A stretch of 64,000 bases of DNA from positions 66,572-130,571 of the forward strand of contig JAGXHZ010000046.1 of the NCBI GenBank assembly GCA_024635855.1, read 5' to 3'. Both the position numbers and the translations under genes were made by a program. Below the pieces are notes generated by a model that did no database searches, was not told the origin of the DNA, and worked only from the letters and a program-made list of their open reading frames with translations. Source of the DNA: Sulfuricurvum sp. GTDB lineage: Bacteria; Campylobacterota; Campylobacteria; Campylobacterales; Sulfurimonadaceae. Positions 8,297-17,350 of this stretch are shown here, one piece after another (the first letter of the stretch is position 1; each line of letters starts with the position of its first letter).

Positions 8297-9862
8297 TTGA
8301 AAAATATGACCATTAAAGCAAAACTCTATCTCGTTCCAATGGCTCTTTTATTGGTATTTATCGTAACGTACATTGTTTACTCAAGCAAACACTCAGTTGC
8401 TGAAGCAGCTATGGAACGCTCTATTGAGTCCAAAGATGCCGTAAGTGAATTTTTAAATACGCGAATAACGGTATATCAGTTTTTAAAAAACCCCTCCGAA
8501 GAGACTTTGGTAAAAGTGAATACAAATCTTGATAAAAATTTAAAAAACGTTACCGAGCTAAAAGATAAATTATCTTTGCAAGAAAATAAAGACAAATGCA
8601 CAAAAATCATTGACCGTATACAACAATATCAAGAAGAGTTTGCACTTAAATCAAAGCAGATCATGATGGCTGATGTTGAAACTCGAAATGACATTGATTT
8701 AAGTAAATTGGTAAACATCAGTGGTGAGTTACAAAAAAAATTAGAAGAAATTACGGCAAGTGCTGTAGAGCTTAGTGTAAAATCTTTAAGCGCTGTCAAT
8801 ACACTCCTTATTTTTTGTTTTATATTTGCTATATTGATCGTCTTTATTATCAATCTTGTTGTTACAAAAGAAATTACAGGATCAATCCATCTTTTGCAAA
8901 CAAAAATTAAAAATTTTGTGGATACGAAAGATCTAAAAATTCGTTTATCGTATGATCGTAATGATGAAATCAAAGCCATCATCGATAGCTTCAACACTCT
9001 ATTAGAAACGCTTGAGCACACGATACAAGAAGCTAAAACGGCAGCAAATGAGAATGCCTCCGTTTCAAGTGAATTACACAGCACAAGTATGCAAATCGGT
9101 CAAAATGCTGAAGCAAGTATGGAAATAGTCAAAGATACCATCGATGAGATTCATGATATTAAAAATTTTATTGAATCAAGCGTCACACTATCAGAAAAGA
9201 CAAAAGAAAGCATTGAGATATCAGGAGAAAAACTCCATACTGTACTTATCGATATGAAGCAACTAAAAGCGGATGTTTCCGATGCCAGTGGGCTGGAATC
9301 AAGCCTTGCCGCTAAATTAGAACATATGAGTACAGAAGCGGAACAAGTGAAACAGATATTGGTTGTTATCAGCGATATTGCCGATCAAACCAACCTTCTC
9401 GCTTTAAACGCCGCGATTGAAGCTGCACGCGCAGGAGAACATGGACGGGGCTTCGCGGTTGTAGCGGATGAAGTCAGAAAATTAGCAGAACGAACCCAAA
9501 AAAGTCTCACCGAGATCAATGCTACGATTAATGTTATTGTCCAATCTATTGTCGACTCTTCGGATCAAATGAGTATTAATGCAAAAAATATCGAACGACT
9601 TGTCAGTGTTTCGGAAACGGTAGAAAACGTCGTGGAAGAGACAGTGTCATCGATGAAAGAGTCAAGAGATAGTGTTACTTTAAATGCAAAAAATTCTACT
9701 AAAATTGCAGAAGATTCTGTAAAAATTGTTGCTTCCGTTTCAAGAATTAATGAATTAACCTCCGATAATGCCCGAAGTGTAGAAGAAATAGCGAGTGCGG
9801 CAGAACATTTATACAAATTAACAGATGGACTAAATCTCAAGTTGCAACAGTTTAAATCATAA
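8297..9862 (+). CDS. Methyl-accepting chemotaxis protein
   Basis: 521-aa transmembrane chemoreceptor. A first helix (residues ~10-28), a periplasmic region rich in helices to about 165, a second helix (~168-190), a HAMP linker, then the cytoplasmic signalling domain. The kinase-contact hairpin is clear: [20 protein letters not shown] followed by [19 protein letters not shown]. No C-terminal CheR-binding tail is seen. A TTG start at 8297 is favoured: AGGA lies 7 nt upstream, while the in-frame ATG at 8306 is too far from it. The sensed signal is unknown. A poly-C tract and an inverted repeat in the promoter suggest variable or regulated expression. Confidence 0.93.
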   Translation: MKNMTIKAKLYLVPMALLLVFIVTYIVYSSKHSVAEAAMERSIESKDAVSEFLNTRITVYQFLKNPSEETLVKVNTNLDKNLKNVTELKDKLSLQENKDKCTKIIDRIQQYQEEFALKSKQIMMADVETRNDIDLSKLVNISGELQKKLEEITASAVELSVKSLSAVNTLLIFCFIFAILIVFIINLVVTKEITGSIHLLQTKIKNFVDTKDLKIRLSYDRNDEIKAIIDSFNTLLETLEHTIQEAKTAANENASVSSELHSTSMQIGQNAEASMEIVKDTIDEIHDIKNFIESSVTLSEKTKESIEISGEKLHTVLIDMKQLKADVSDASGLESSLAAKLEHMSTEAEQVKQILVVISDIADQTNLLALNAAIEAARAGEHGRGFAVVADEVRKLAERTQKSLTEINATINVIVQSIVDSSDQMSINAKNIERLVSVSETVENVVEETVSSMKESRDSVTLNAKNSTKIAEDSVKIVASVSRINELTSDNARSVEEIASAAEHLYKLTDGLNLKLQQFKS

Positions 9863-9910
9863 ATTATTTTTTATGTAGTATGATCTTCTATCTCGCCAAA
9901 GGAGTCTATT

Positions 9911-10019
9911 ATGGAAACCCATTTTCAAAATGCACCATTCAAAGTATCATTGGACACAATCAAAGAGTATTGGTATTGCACCTGCGGGTAATCCGTTTTG
10001 TGATCAATAGGGGGGATGA
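9911..10019 (+). pseudogene. Collapsed copy of the CDGSH iron-sulfur protein gene
   Basis: An AAGGAG-led ATG opens a frame that starts METHFQNAPFKVSLD and runs to EYWYCTCG, then stops at TAA 9989. It is plainly homologous to the intact gene at 13353, which starts [15 protein letters not shown]. After the stop, nearby sequence still encodes PFCD and then a Gly-Gly end, like the C-terminus of the intact protein. The copy appears to have lost about 40 codons between its two CxC motifs, as expected from recombination between the two similar CDGSH units, plus point changes. Same strand as the intact copy, 3.4 kb away. Confidence 0.75.
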
Positions 10020-10027
10020 AATCCGCA

Positions 10028-12121
10028 TTACTTTAACCCTTCTAAAAGAACTGTTTTCATCTTATCCGCAGGCAACGGCTTTGAATAAAAATACCCTTGT
10101 ATGTTTTCACATCCGTTCTGGACTAAAAACTCTTTTTGCTCACCCGTTTCAACACCTTCGGCAATAATCTCAAGATTCAGACTTTGTGCCAATGCCACAA
10201 TCGCTTTTGTGATGGCACTATCTTCCTCGTCATTCGGTAAATCACGTACAAACGATTGATCAATTTTGAGTTTATTAATCGGTAATTTTTTAAGATAAGA
10301 GAGGGAAGAATACCCTGTTCCGAAATCATCAATGGCGATCTTAACTCCGATGCGGCTGATCTCTCTTAAAATTTCTATCGCCTCATCCGGATTCATCATA
10401 ATTTGATCTTCGGTCACTTCAAGCTCTATCCACTCGACCAAACACCCTGTATCTGTAATAAGATCCCTTAAGAAGCCAGTAAAATCTTTTTGCTGTAACT
10501 GCTTCATCGTAAGATTCATAGCCAAAATTCCCGGATTAAACCCCTCCTTGTACCATGCAGCAATCTGCGTCATCGCTCGCTTCATCACAAATCGATCAAG
10601 CTCGACAATCAGGCCTGTCGATTCGGCAATAGGGATAAATGCTGCCGGAGAGACCAACCCGATCGTTGGGCTTTGCCACCGTACCAAAGCTTCCATACCG
10701 ATAACCGTATTGCTCCGTCCATTAACCTGTGGCTGAAAGTAGACAACGAACTCTTCATTTTTAAGCCCTGCACGAAGACTCGTCTCCATAACAACCCTCT
10801 CTAACGCTCGTGCGGTCATTTCAGACGTGTAGTAGCGGATGTTATTTCTCCCCTCATTTTTAGCGGCGTACATAGCGGCATCGGCATATTTCAGAAGATC
10901 CTGCGGAGTATCCCCGTTATCGGGATAAAGGCTAATTCCGATACTGCATCCGACATAAAGTTCATTGTGATCGACCGTAATCGATTCAGAAAGGAGTTTT
11001 AAAATTTTGCCTGCGAGCGATAACGCCTCTTCTGCTTTTTGAAGCCCTTCGATAATAACAGTAAACTCATCTCCCCCAAAACGGGCCAACGCTTCCTCGT
11101 TTTGTATCGTTTCATTCAATCGCTTTGTTACGATGTTTAGAACTTTATCCCCCGCTTCATGCCCGAGTGAATCGTTAATCTCTTTAAAATGGTCAAGATC
11201 AATAAAGAGAAGTGCCATTTGAGAATGCTTCTCTTTCGATTTTTTTATTGCATGTTCGAGTCTTTCACTGAAAAGAATCCGGTTAGCTAAACCGGTCAAT
11301 GCATCATGCGTCGCTTGATACTGAAGTGCATTTTTTTGCGCACGAAGTTGATTATGCTGCTCAAGCAACGCTATTTTTGAGGCTCTTATCGATTTAATCA
11401 TCGTATTCATAGTCGAAGAGAGGAGAAAAATTTCTCGTGCATCATATTCCGGTACAAATTTGATCGGAATACCATCCTCATCACTATTGCCAATAACACT
11501 TACCATGTTGGAGAGCGGTTTCAAAATGAAAAGACGTATCGCAATGAAAAGAGATAGGATCAACAATAAAGAGAGGAGAAACGTATTTATCAACGCTTCT
11601 ACTATGATTTGGTTCAGCTCCTTATTCATAACTTGGTCTGAAATGAAAATAGTTATCGTGCCGAGCTTATCTCCTGCCGCAGAGGTTATTGTGTAGGTAT
11701 CAGAGAAATAACACTCCTCTAACTCTTTACGTTGCTGCTGATTTTTGGGATCATAATCGACTATATTTCCCTCGGCATCTCGGATTTTCCCGCTAATATA
11801 GGATCCTTCGCCTAAAATTTTTCCCATATTAAAATCTTCAACAATAATAGCAAGCATATCTCTTGATTCTATTTCATTTCGGATAAGGGTATCGTACTCA
11901 TGGATGGCATACGCCTCTATAAGATTAGTGACATTTTTTTGAAGTGCAGAGATACTCAAAGCTGACGTTTGCTTCATCTCTTCTATGGTCTTGCTTTTCG
12001 TTACCGTGTAATAATAGGCTGAACTTACCGACATAATTATTGTAATGGTTGAAATAATAATAATGGCAAGCGTTACATACAAAGATTGCTTGGCGGGAAG
12101 TATTTTTATTTTTTGTCTCAT
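10028..12121 (-). CDS. Membrane GGDEF-EAL protein (c-di-GMP synthase/phosphodiesterase)
   Basis: 697 aa. First helix at ~14-35, periplasmic sensor region to ~177, second helix ~178-198, HAMP-like linker, GGDEF domain with FGGDEF near 347-352, and EAL domain with EALVRW near 478. Both signature motifs are intact, so the protein could make or degrade c-di-GMP; direction cannot be told from sequence. Its ATG overlaps the stop of the upstream periplasmic binding protein gene by 4 bp (ATGA), so the two are coupled. The simplest model is that the sugar-binding-like protein docks on the periplasmic domain and controls the output. It ends a few bases past the CDGSH remnant. Confidence 0.93.
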   Translation of the reverse strand: MRQKIKILPAKQSLYVTLAIIIISTITIIMSVSSAYYYTVTKSKTIEEMKQTSALSISALQKNVTNLIEAYAIHEYDTLIRNEIESRDMLAIIVEDFNMGKILGEGSYISGKIRDAEGNIVDYDPKNQQQRKELEECYFSDTYTITSAAGDKLGTITIFISDQVMNKELNQIIVEALINTFLLSLLLILSLFIAIRLFILKPLSNMVSVIGNSDEDGIPIKFVPEYDAREIFLLSSTMNTMIKSIRASKIALLEQHNQLRAQKNALQYQATHDALTGLANRILFSERLEHAIKKSKEKHSQMALLFIDLDHFKEINDSLGHEAGDKVLNIVTKRLNETIQNEEALARFGGDEFTVIIEGLQKAEEALSLAGKILKLLSESITVDHNELYVGCSIGISLYPDNGDTPQDLLKYADAAMYAAKNEGRNNIRYYTSEMTARALERVVMETSLRAGLKNEEFVVYFQPQVNGRSNTVIGMEALVRWQSPTIGLVSPAAFIPIAESTGLIVELDRFVMKRAMTQIAAWYKEGFNPGILAMNLTMKQLQQKDFTGFLRDLITDTGCLVEWIELEVTEDQIMMNPDEAIEILREISRIGVKIAIDDFGTGYSSLSYLKKLPINKLKIDQSFVRDLPNDEEDSAITKAIVALAQSLNLEIIAEGVETGEQKEFLVQNGCENIQGYFYSKPLPADKMKTVLLEGLK

Positions 12122-13179
12122 TTTTTTGTCTCGATTCCCAAAACATTCTGTTTAATAATAGGGAGTTTCTCTTTAATATTCTCAGTTGAAATCGCTAGAA
12201 TAGGGAGTTGAATGTTTTTTTCAACCTTTCTCCCCTTAAAATAGTTATCCATAGCATGTACCGCCTCTTTACCCATCAAATAAGGCTGCTGCATTGCTGA
12301 ACCGACAAGAATCCCTTTGGGGATAAGCTCTAAAAATTGTGGTTCCGCATCAAAGGTTAGCAAAAGAATTTTATCTTTTTTCCCCATATCGCTAATCGCG
12401 TCCAATGCCGCTTGATACCTATCTGAACCTTGCAGCCATATCGCACGAAGATCCGGGTATTTCTCTATCAGTTCTTTCGAATAGCTATACGTTTCATCAT
12501 ACGAAAAAGTCGCTTGTTGTCTCATATCTGCGGTTTTAATCCCTGCTTCATCCATAGCCTGCATAAATCCGGCGGTTCTCAGTTGACCGTTCAACCTTTT
12601 TTGGGGAATTGAAATAATACCGACCCTTCCATTGACCCAATCGCGCTTAAACATCTCTTTGGCAAGAACTTTTCCAATATTGTAGGCACCCTCTCTGTTA
12701 TTGGAAGAGATATATGAGACATAGTCTCCTCCATCCGTCCCTATGTCCGCTATAACAACAGGAATATTGGCTCTTGCCGCTAGTTTTAGGATAGTGGCAC
12801 ACGCGGATGACGTAGTAGGAGATATGACAATACCCGATACATTCTCACGGATAGCTTTCGCCGTAAACTCTAACTCTTTTTTTCTGCTGTTCTCAGAACT
12901 GTAAATTGCAATCGTATACCCTAAAGAATCGGCACTGTTTTTTACTCCGCGACCCATAATTTCCCAAAATGGAATCCTCGTATCAGAAACAATATAGACC
13001 AACTTTTTGACCTTTATTTCTTTGGATAGCGCCAAGGAGTTTCCCGGAGCTGTTATTTCCTTACTTGGGGAAATTTTCTTTTCTGAACTCATTGTTGTAG
13101 TATAAAACCATACACTAAATGCAAAAGATATAAGGAGAATAAATGCGGTGATAAGAGGTTTGTTGGAGAGTTTGTTCAT
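12118..13179 (-). CDS. Periplasmic binding protein, RbsB/Peripla_BP_4 type, with N-terminal anchor
   Basis: About 353 aa. One N-terminal hydrophobic segment (signal peptide or anchor) is followed by a type I periplasmic binding fold of the ribose/galactose-binding family. The pattern is YIVSDTRIPFWEIMGRGVKN, then SGIVISPTTS, then PVVIADIGTDGGDYVSYISS, as in sugar or autoinducer-2 binding proteins. ATG 13179 has AAGGTG upstream; a longer frame to 13209 is less likely. No ABC permease or ATPase is nearby. It overlaps a GGDEF-EAL gene, so a sensory role (ligand to c-di-GMP) is more likely than transport. Ligand unknown. Confidence 0.85.
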   Translation of the reverse strand: MNKLSNKPLITAFILLISFAFSVWFYTTTMSSEKKISPSKEITAPGNSLALSKEIKVKKLVYIVSDTRIPFWEIMGRGVKNSADSLGYTIAIYSSENSRKKELEFTAKAIRENVSGIVISPTTSSACATILKLAARANIPVVIADIGTDGGDYVSYISSNNREGAYNIGKVLAKEMFKRDWVNGRVGIISIPQKRLNGQLRTAGFMQAMDEAGIKTADMRQQATFSYDETYSYSKELIEKYPDLRAIWLQGSDRYQAALDAISDMGKKDKILLLTFDAEPQFLELIPKGILVGSAMQQPYLMGKEAVHAMDNYFKGRKVEKNIQLPILAISTENIKEKLPIIKQNVLGIETKK

Positions 13180-13352
13180 TTTACACCTTGTGCTAAAAAG
13201 CCAAATCAATAGTATAAATAGTACCTAAACAGTTTCTTGACTTTACTGAATCTTGCATTTAATGCTCAACTTAATACTATTAATTCTAAAATTTTATTTG
13301 ATTTCATTATACCCCGCAGTATGATTATTTTATTTCGTTTAAGGAGTGATTT

Positions 13353-13589
13353 ATGGAAACCCATTTTATAAATGAACCGTTTAAAGCCTCACTAGATGCC
13401 GATAAAGAGTATTGGTACTGTACCTGCGGTCTCTCCAAAACGTTTCCGTTTTGTGACGGAAGTCATGAGGGAACCGGCAAAACACCAATCAAATTTTCTG
13501 AGGAAGTCGAGACCGATAGGTGGCTATGCCGATGCGGCCGTTCAGGCCGTAAACCCTACTGTGACGGATCGCATCAACAAGGGGGTTAA
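13353..13589 (+). CDS. Two-CDGSH iron-sulfur protein
   Basis: 78 aa with two complete CDGSH units: [16 protein letters not shown] and [16 protein letters not shown]. Each supplies three Cys and one His for a [2Fe-2S] cluster. Family members are small redox or Fe-S transfer proteins related to mitoNEET-type folds; the cellular role in bacteria is poorly known. AAGGAG precedes the ATG. The TAA stop overlaps the stop of the convergent transporter gene (shared TTAA). A collapsed paralogue lies at 9911. Confidence 0.93.
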   Translation: METHFINEPFKASLDADKEYWYCTCGLSKTFPFCDGSHEGTGKTPIKFSEEVETDRWLCRCGRSGRKPYCDGSHQQGG

Positions 13590-14473
13590 AGCACCCTCTC
13601 CATCAAATATGCTATCAACGGCAAGGTTATCAATGCTGCCAGAATTCCGTATCCTACCAATGCTGCACTAAGTGCAGGGGCAAACCCTGCCGCAATTGCC
13701 AATGCTCCGGCGGTAATCATAGAGGGCATCCCCGATTCGAGTACGGCCGTTTTAAGTGCAAGAGGATCGGTTCCCATCGCTAACAAAATACCAAAAGCGA
13801 TCAACGGCATGACAATCAATTTCAAAGCCAATGCTTGGGTAAATAATCCGTAATCTACCTCACCGCCGAATTTCATCGAATATCCCACTGAAATCAGCGC
13901 TAATGGGACAAGAGTAGCGGCAAGTATCTGAAGATAAGGGTGCGCAAGCGGAGGCATTTCTCCCCAAATGAGGGCAAATAAAAGAAATACAAAAGGGGGG
14001 AAGAGGAGCAGCTTTTTGACAATCAACCGTTTATGAAACCTCCCACTCTCATATCGTGCAATCACTGCCGCACCGTAGAGGGAGAGGATTAAAAAGGTTC
14101 CGAACTGATCGTACATCAGAACATACGCTATCGCCTCTTCTCCCAAAAGAGTATGGATAATCGGTATACCGACAAACGACGTATTTCCAAGAGGTATCAC
14201 AAGGAGTAATGCCGCACGAACATGGGGAGGATGGTTACGGGTCATCGCGATGACAATTGCAATCACAATCGGAAGTAATAGCCATGGAATGAGAATGACG
14301 CCAAGAGCGGAGGAATCGAAATGGATCTTAGGGACTTGAAGCAATACCGTCGCAGGTAAAGAGACATAAATAACAAAAAAATTAAGGCTCTTCGCAAAAT
14401 CGACAGGAGCATCTGCTTTTTGGAGAAGTATGCCGATTAACAACAATGCTATGATAAAAATAAACTGCTCCAT
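13586..14473 (-). CDS. AEC-family (auxin efflux carrier-like) transporter
   Basis: 295 aa, almost entirely membrane helices (about 8-10). The two-repeat pattern, the N-terminal [13 protein letters not shown], and the C-terminal segment with [15 protein letters not shown] match the AEC/permease family (YfdV, MdcF-type). These export or exchange small organic acids such as malonate. The substrate cannot be predicted and there are no linked catabolic genes. The 3' end overlaps the CDGSH gene by 4 bp. Confidence 0.85.
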   Translation of the reverse strand: MEQFIFIIALLLIGILLQKADAPVDFAKSLNFFVIYVSLPATVLLQVPKIHFDSSALGVILIPWLLLPIVIAIVIAMTRNHPPHVRAALLLVIPLGNTSFVGIPIIHTLLGEEAIAYVLMYDQFGTFLILSLYGAAVIARYESGRFHKRLIVKKLLLFPPFVFLLFALIWGEMPPLAHPYLQILAATLVPLALISVGYSMKFGGEVDYGLFTQALALKLIVMPLIAFGILLAMGTDPLALKTAVLESGMPSMITAGALAIAAGFAPALSAALVGYGILAALITLPLIAYLMERVL

Positions 14474-14537
14474 CTACTACTCCGATTAAAATTGTCGAAA
14501 TAGTAATCCTATGCCCCTTTTAAATCTCTAAAATATC

Positions 14538-14840
14538 CTAACAGCACTGGTATTCGCAGTTTTTCATCAAGCCAAGACCAATACTATGATGACTCGCTTC
14601 AAATAACTCTTCGATGTAAAACACGGAAGAGCATACATGATAGAGAACTTTCTCATCCGATTGTTTCTCGTGATAGCTTTGAGGAATTTTGGATTTGAAT
14701 GCATCCCAAAAACGGTTATTGTATTGTTCGTCCGTAGTCACTTCTATGATAGCATCTATCACTTCGGTAGCGTGTTGATAGCAGTCAATATTCATAAAGG
14801 AAACATAACGATCCACCGATTCTATCTTTTGATTCCCCAT
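14538..14840 (-). CDS. cowN: CowN-like nitrogenase CO-protection protein
   Basis: 100 aa, small and acidic. DRYVSFMNIDCYQHA, RFWDAF, the YIEELFE segment and the terminal Cys-Cys match CowN, the small protein that lets nitrogen fixers keep growing on N2 in the presence of carbon monoxide. GGGAG lies before the ATG, and a -10-like TATACAAT is seen about 45 bp upstream. No nif genes are in the window, so the nif cluster is presumably elsewhere. The assignment rests on remembered motifs rather than alignment. Confidence 0.75.
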   Translation of the reverse strand: MGNQKIESVDRYVSFMNIDCYQHATEVIDAIIEVTTDEQYNNRFWDAFKSKIPQSYHEKQSDEKVLYHVCSSVFYIEELFEASHHSIGLGLMKNCEYQCC

Positions 14841-14997
14841 TGTCTCTCCCTCTCCTTATTTTGAAACTATTGTATAGCACTTAAGAGAAAAAAAGGGAAG
14901 GTCACAAGAGAAAAACAGTTCTGATCTGTCTAAAAAAAGAGCATATTCGATTAATCATCCAAAAGGTACAATTACTCATTGAGAAAAAAGGGATCTT

Positions 14998-15912
14998 ATG
15001 CCGCATCGCTATACCTCTCCGAAAATATCCTTTACGACAATACTCAAATGGCAATTTTCCAAATCTTTTCGCAAACGGCGCACAGATGCCACACCGCTTC
15101 CCATCACCATGCAAAAGGTACTTCCAAAGGGTGAATATGCTCTCTGGCTCGGACATGCAACCCTTTGGTTAAATATTGCCGATACCTCCGTCGCAATCGA
15201 TCCGGTACTGGAAAACATCCCTCTATACCCTCGCCAAAGCCCTCTTCCGATCCCAAAAGAGGAACTCAGTGCAGATATACTCCTCTTAACCCATGCCCAT
15301 TACGATCACTACGACAAATCCTCAGTAAAATATCTGCTTAGACAAAATCCAAAAATGATTATCGTCGCACCGGCAGGATTTTGGCGCTATCTAAAAGGAA
15401 AAATTACCCGTGAACGGTGTTTTGAACTGGAGTGGTGGGAATCGGTTATGATAAGGGGACTTTTCATCACTTTGACACCGAGCAAGCATTGGAGCAAACG
15501 GACCCCATATGACACCAATAAAGCACTCTGGGGGGGATATGTCATTCAGAATGCCGAGCACACCCTCTATCATTCAGGTGACAGTGCGTATGGAGAACAC
15601 TTTAAGGAGATTGGAGAGAGATTTGAGATTGATGAAGCTTTTTTACCGATCGGAGCCTATCGCCCTGAAGCCATTATGAAACATAACCATCTCAACCCTC
15701 CCGAAGCGCTTCAAGCCGCCTCGGATTTGAGCGCCAAAACAATGATTCCGATCCATTACGGAACATTCATTCTCTCGGATGAACCCCTAAATGAACCGAT
15801 TGAATGGTTTGAAAAGCTTCTTTGTACACAAACGTACCCTTTTCAACCTTCCCCTTTAAGAGTAGGAGAAATCTATCGTTTTAATAGTACGTCTACGCTC
15901 AAATCAACTTGA
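14998..15912 (+). CDS. Metallo-beta-lactamase-fold hydrolase (UlaG / NAPE-PLD-like)
   Basis: 304 aa. The binuclear metal motif HAHYDHYD (HxHxDH) is followed by PSKHW, YHSGDSAYG and IPIHYGTF, the typical set of the UlaG/NAPE-PLD branch. It starts with a conserved N-terminal region ending in GHATLWLNI. The enzyme is probably a cytosolic phosphodiesterase or lactonase; substrate unknown. Its last 40 bp overlap the end of the convergent YceI gene. Confidence 0.85.
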   Translation: MPHRYTSPKISFTTILKWQFSKSFRKRRTDATPLPITMQKVLPKGEYALWLGHATLWLNIADTSVAIDPVLENIPLYPRQSPLPIPKEELSADILLLTHAHYDHYDKSSVKYLLRQNPKMIIVAPAGFWRYLKGKITRERCFELEWWESVMIRGLFITLTPSKHWSKRTPYDTNKALWGGYVIQNAEHTLYHSGDSAYGEHFKEIGERFEIDEAFLPIGAYRPEAIMKHNHLNPPEALQAASDLSAKTMIPIHYGTFILSDEPLNEPIEWFEKLLCTQTYPFQPSPLRVGEIYRFNSTSTLKST

Positions 15913-16400
15913 TCACGTACCACTAAAAAGACCATTTTCGGCGGAGTGATCCCGAAATCGGACATTTTCATCGTGCTTTTGGCTTTGATACGTACCTTAT
16001 AAGCTTCTTCGCTCACTGTCCCCTCAAAACTCATTGGTTTCGTGACGCCATGAAGGTTCATTGACCCTTTAAGGATGACGTTATCCCCCCCTTTAGCCAC
16101 AACCTCTTTGACTTCAAAGACCGCTTTAGGAAAAGTGGAAGATTCCAATGTCTCTTGCATATTGGTATCACGTTTTTTATTATCGCTTACCAAATCAGAC
16201 ATAGATACTTCAATCGTCCCTCTCAACGTTGCGGGAGCCGCATCCATTGACAAATGCGATGTTGCTTTTTTTGCAGTCGGATCAATAGAAGAGTCTCCGA
16301 ATACTTCCGTATGCGCTTTAATCGATCCCGATTCAAAAGACAAGTTTCCCGCATACACCGAGGCAGCTAGTAACAGTGCCGTTATACTTAATTTAATCAT
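15873..16400 (-). CDS. YceI-family periplasmic protein
   Basis: 175 aa with a signal peptide cut near SVYAG. The rest fits the YceI lipocalin-like beta-barrel, which binds isoprenoid lipids or quinones in the periplasm. Typical features are the SMDAAPATLRGTIEVSMSDL segment, the FPKAVFEV segment and GSMNLHGVTKPM. It is the last gene of a coupled six-gene operon and overlaps the preceding membrane protein gene by 4 bp. In this setting it may carry a lipid cofactor or quinone-like molecule for the haem-copper-oxidase-like protein; that is inference. Confidence 0.9.
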   Translation of the reverse strand: MIKLSITALLLAASVYAGNLSFESGSIKAHTEVFGDSSIDPTAKKATSHLSMDAAPATLRGTIEVSMSDLVSDNKKRDTNMQETLESSTFPKAVFEVKEVVAKGGDNVILKGSMNLHGVTKPMSFEGTVSEEAYKVRIKAKSTMKMSDFGITPPKMVFLVVRDQVDLSVDVLLKR

Positions 16401-17350
16401 GAAATTCTCCTAAAATAAAATGGATACACTAAGGCAAAAAGCCCTAAAATAACTGCGGCTATCCACAGCTGATGTTCTAATGCAACCGCATTCGCTGCCG
16501 ATGCGGCGATCCATCCTACCCCGATCATAGAGAGCGCTATAGTACGAATGTTTCCCATTTGAATCAGCTTATAAAATAACAGCACATTGTAGTATGAAAT
16601 AACAACCGGATAGATAACGGCAAGTAATAACGGCTCTTTTAACCAAAAAAGCAGATAACTCACTGCAAACAGCCCTAAAATAATCGGGCTTTGTTTCACC
16701 AACCCATCTCCGTAACGATACGCGAGGTAAACTCCGGCCAAATGAGAGGTGATAATGAGAAGGGTATACTTGCTCCAGATATCCATATTACCTGATCGGC
16801 TCAACGTTTCAAATAGTGCCGAATCGGCAAATATCCAAAGCATCATTACTCCGATTAGCCGCCACGGAAAACTGACATGTTCCACATGAACGACATGTTT
16901 TAGCTGTGCAAATCGTAAAGCCGCTACAGAAATGAGAGGAAGGATTACCGCGATGTCATCACGTTCCATAAATGGATACGTGTACAATGCCGTCCCGATC
17001 GTATAGGAAATGGCCAGTCCCAAAGAGAGTTGCAATTTCCCTTGAGAGCCAAAAATATAGAGAAGCAGAGGAGTCGTATATCCCACGACGAACCCAAGTG
17101 CAAACAGCATCCCCAGTGAATAGTTAGGATAAAACCACGAAATCATCATTTGTATTCCAAACAAAAAGCAAAGTTCCTGCTTGAGTCCGTGATGACGCCA
17201 AATGGCACTCGCTAACGCTCCGATCACTCCGCCTATGGGGAGAGTATAGAGATCATGGATATGTGAATTAAATGCCCCTACTACACCTGTTTGAGCGATA
17301 AGAAGATAGTACAAAAGCTGCGAGCTAAGAACAATAACGAGAAGATTCAC
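16397..17350 (-). CDS. Unknown polytopic membrane protein
   Basis: 317 aa with about nine to ten predicted helices and almost no soluble part. I do not recognise a family. Short His-containing loops (SHIHDLY near the first loop and KHVVHVEHV mid-protein) could bind metal or haem. It overlaps its neighbours by 4 bp at both ends, between a haem-copper-oxidase subunit I-like gene and a YceI gene, so it probably works with them, for example as an assembly factor or second membrane subunit. Confidence 0.75.
   Translation of the reverse strand: MNLLVIVLSSQLLYYLLIAQTGVVGAFNSHIHDLYTLPIGGVIGALASAIWRHHGLKQELCFLFGIQMMISWFYPNYSLGMLFALGFVVGYTTPLLLYIFGSQGKLQLSLGLAISYTIGTALYTYPFMERDDIAVILPLISVAALRFAQLKHVVHVEHVSFPWRLIGVMMLWIFADSALFETLSRSGNMDIWSKYTLLIITSHLAGVYLAYRYGDGLVKQSPIILGLFAVSYLLFWLKEPLLLAVIYPVVISYYNVLLFYKLIQMGNIRTIALSMIGVGWIAASAANAVALEHQLWIAAVILGLFALVYPFYFRRIS

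Noticed and set aside
9880..10167. Plus-strand 95-codon frame.
   Set aside because: It overlaps the CDGSH remnant in another frame and the GGDEF-EAL gene antisense; no ribosome site or family.
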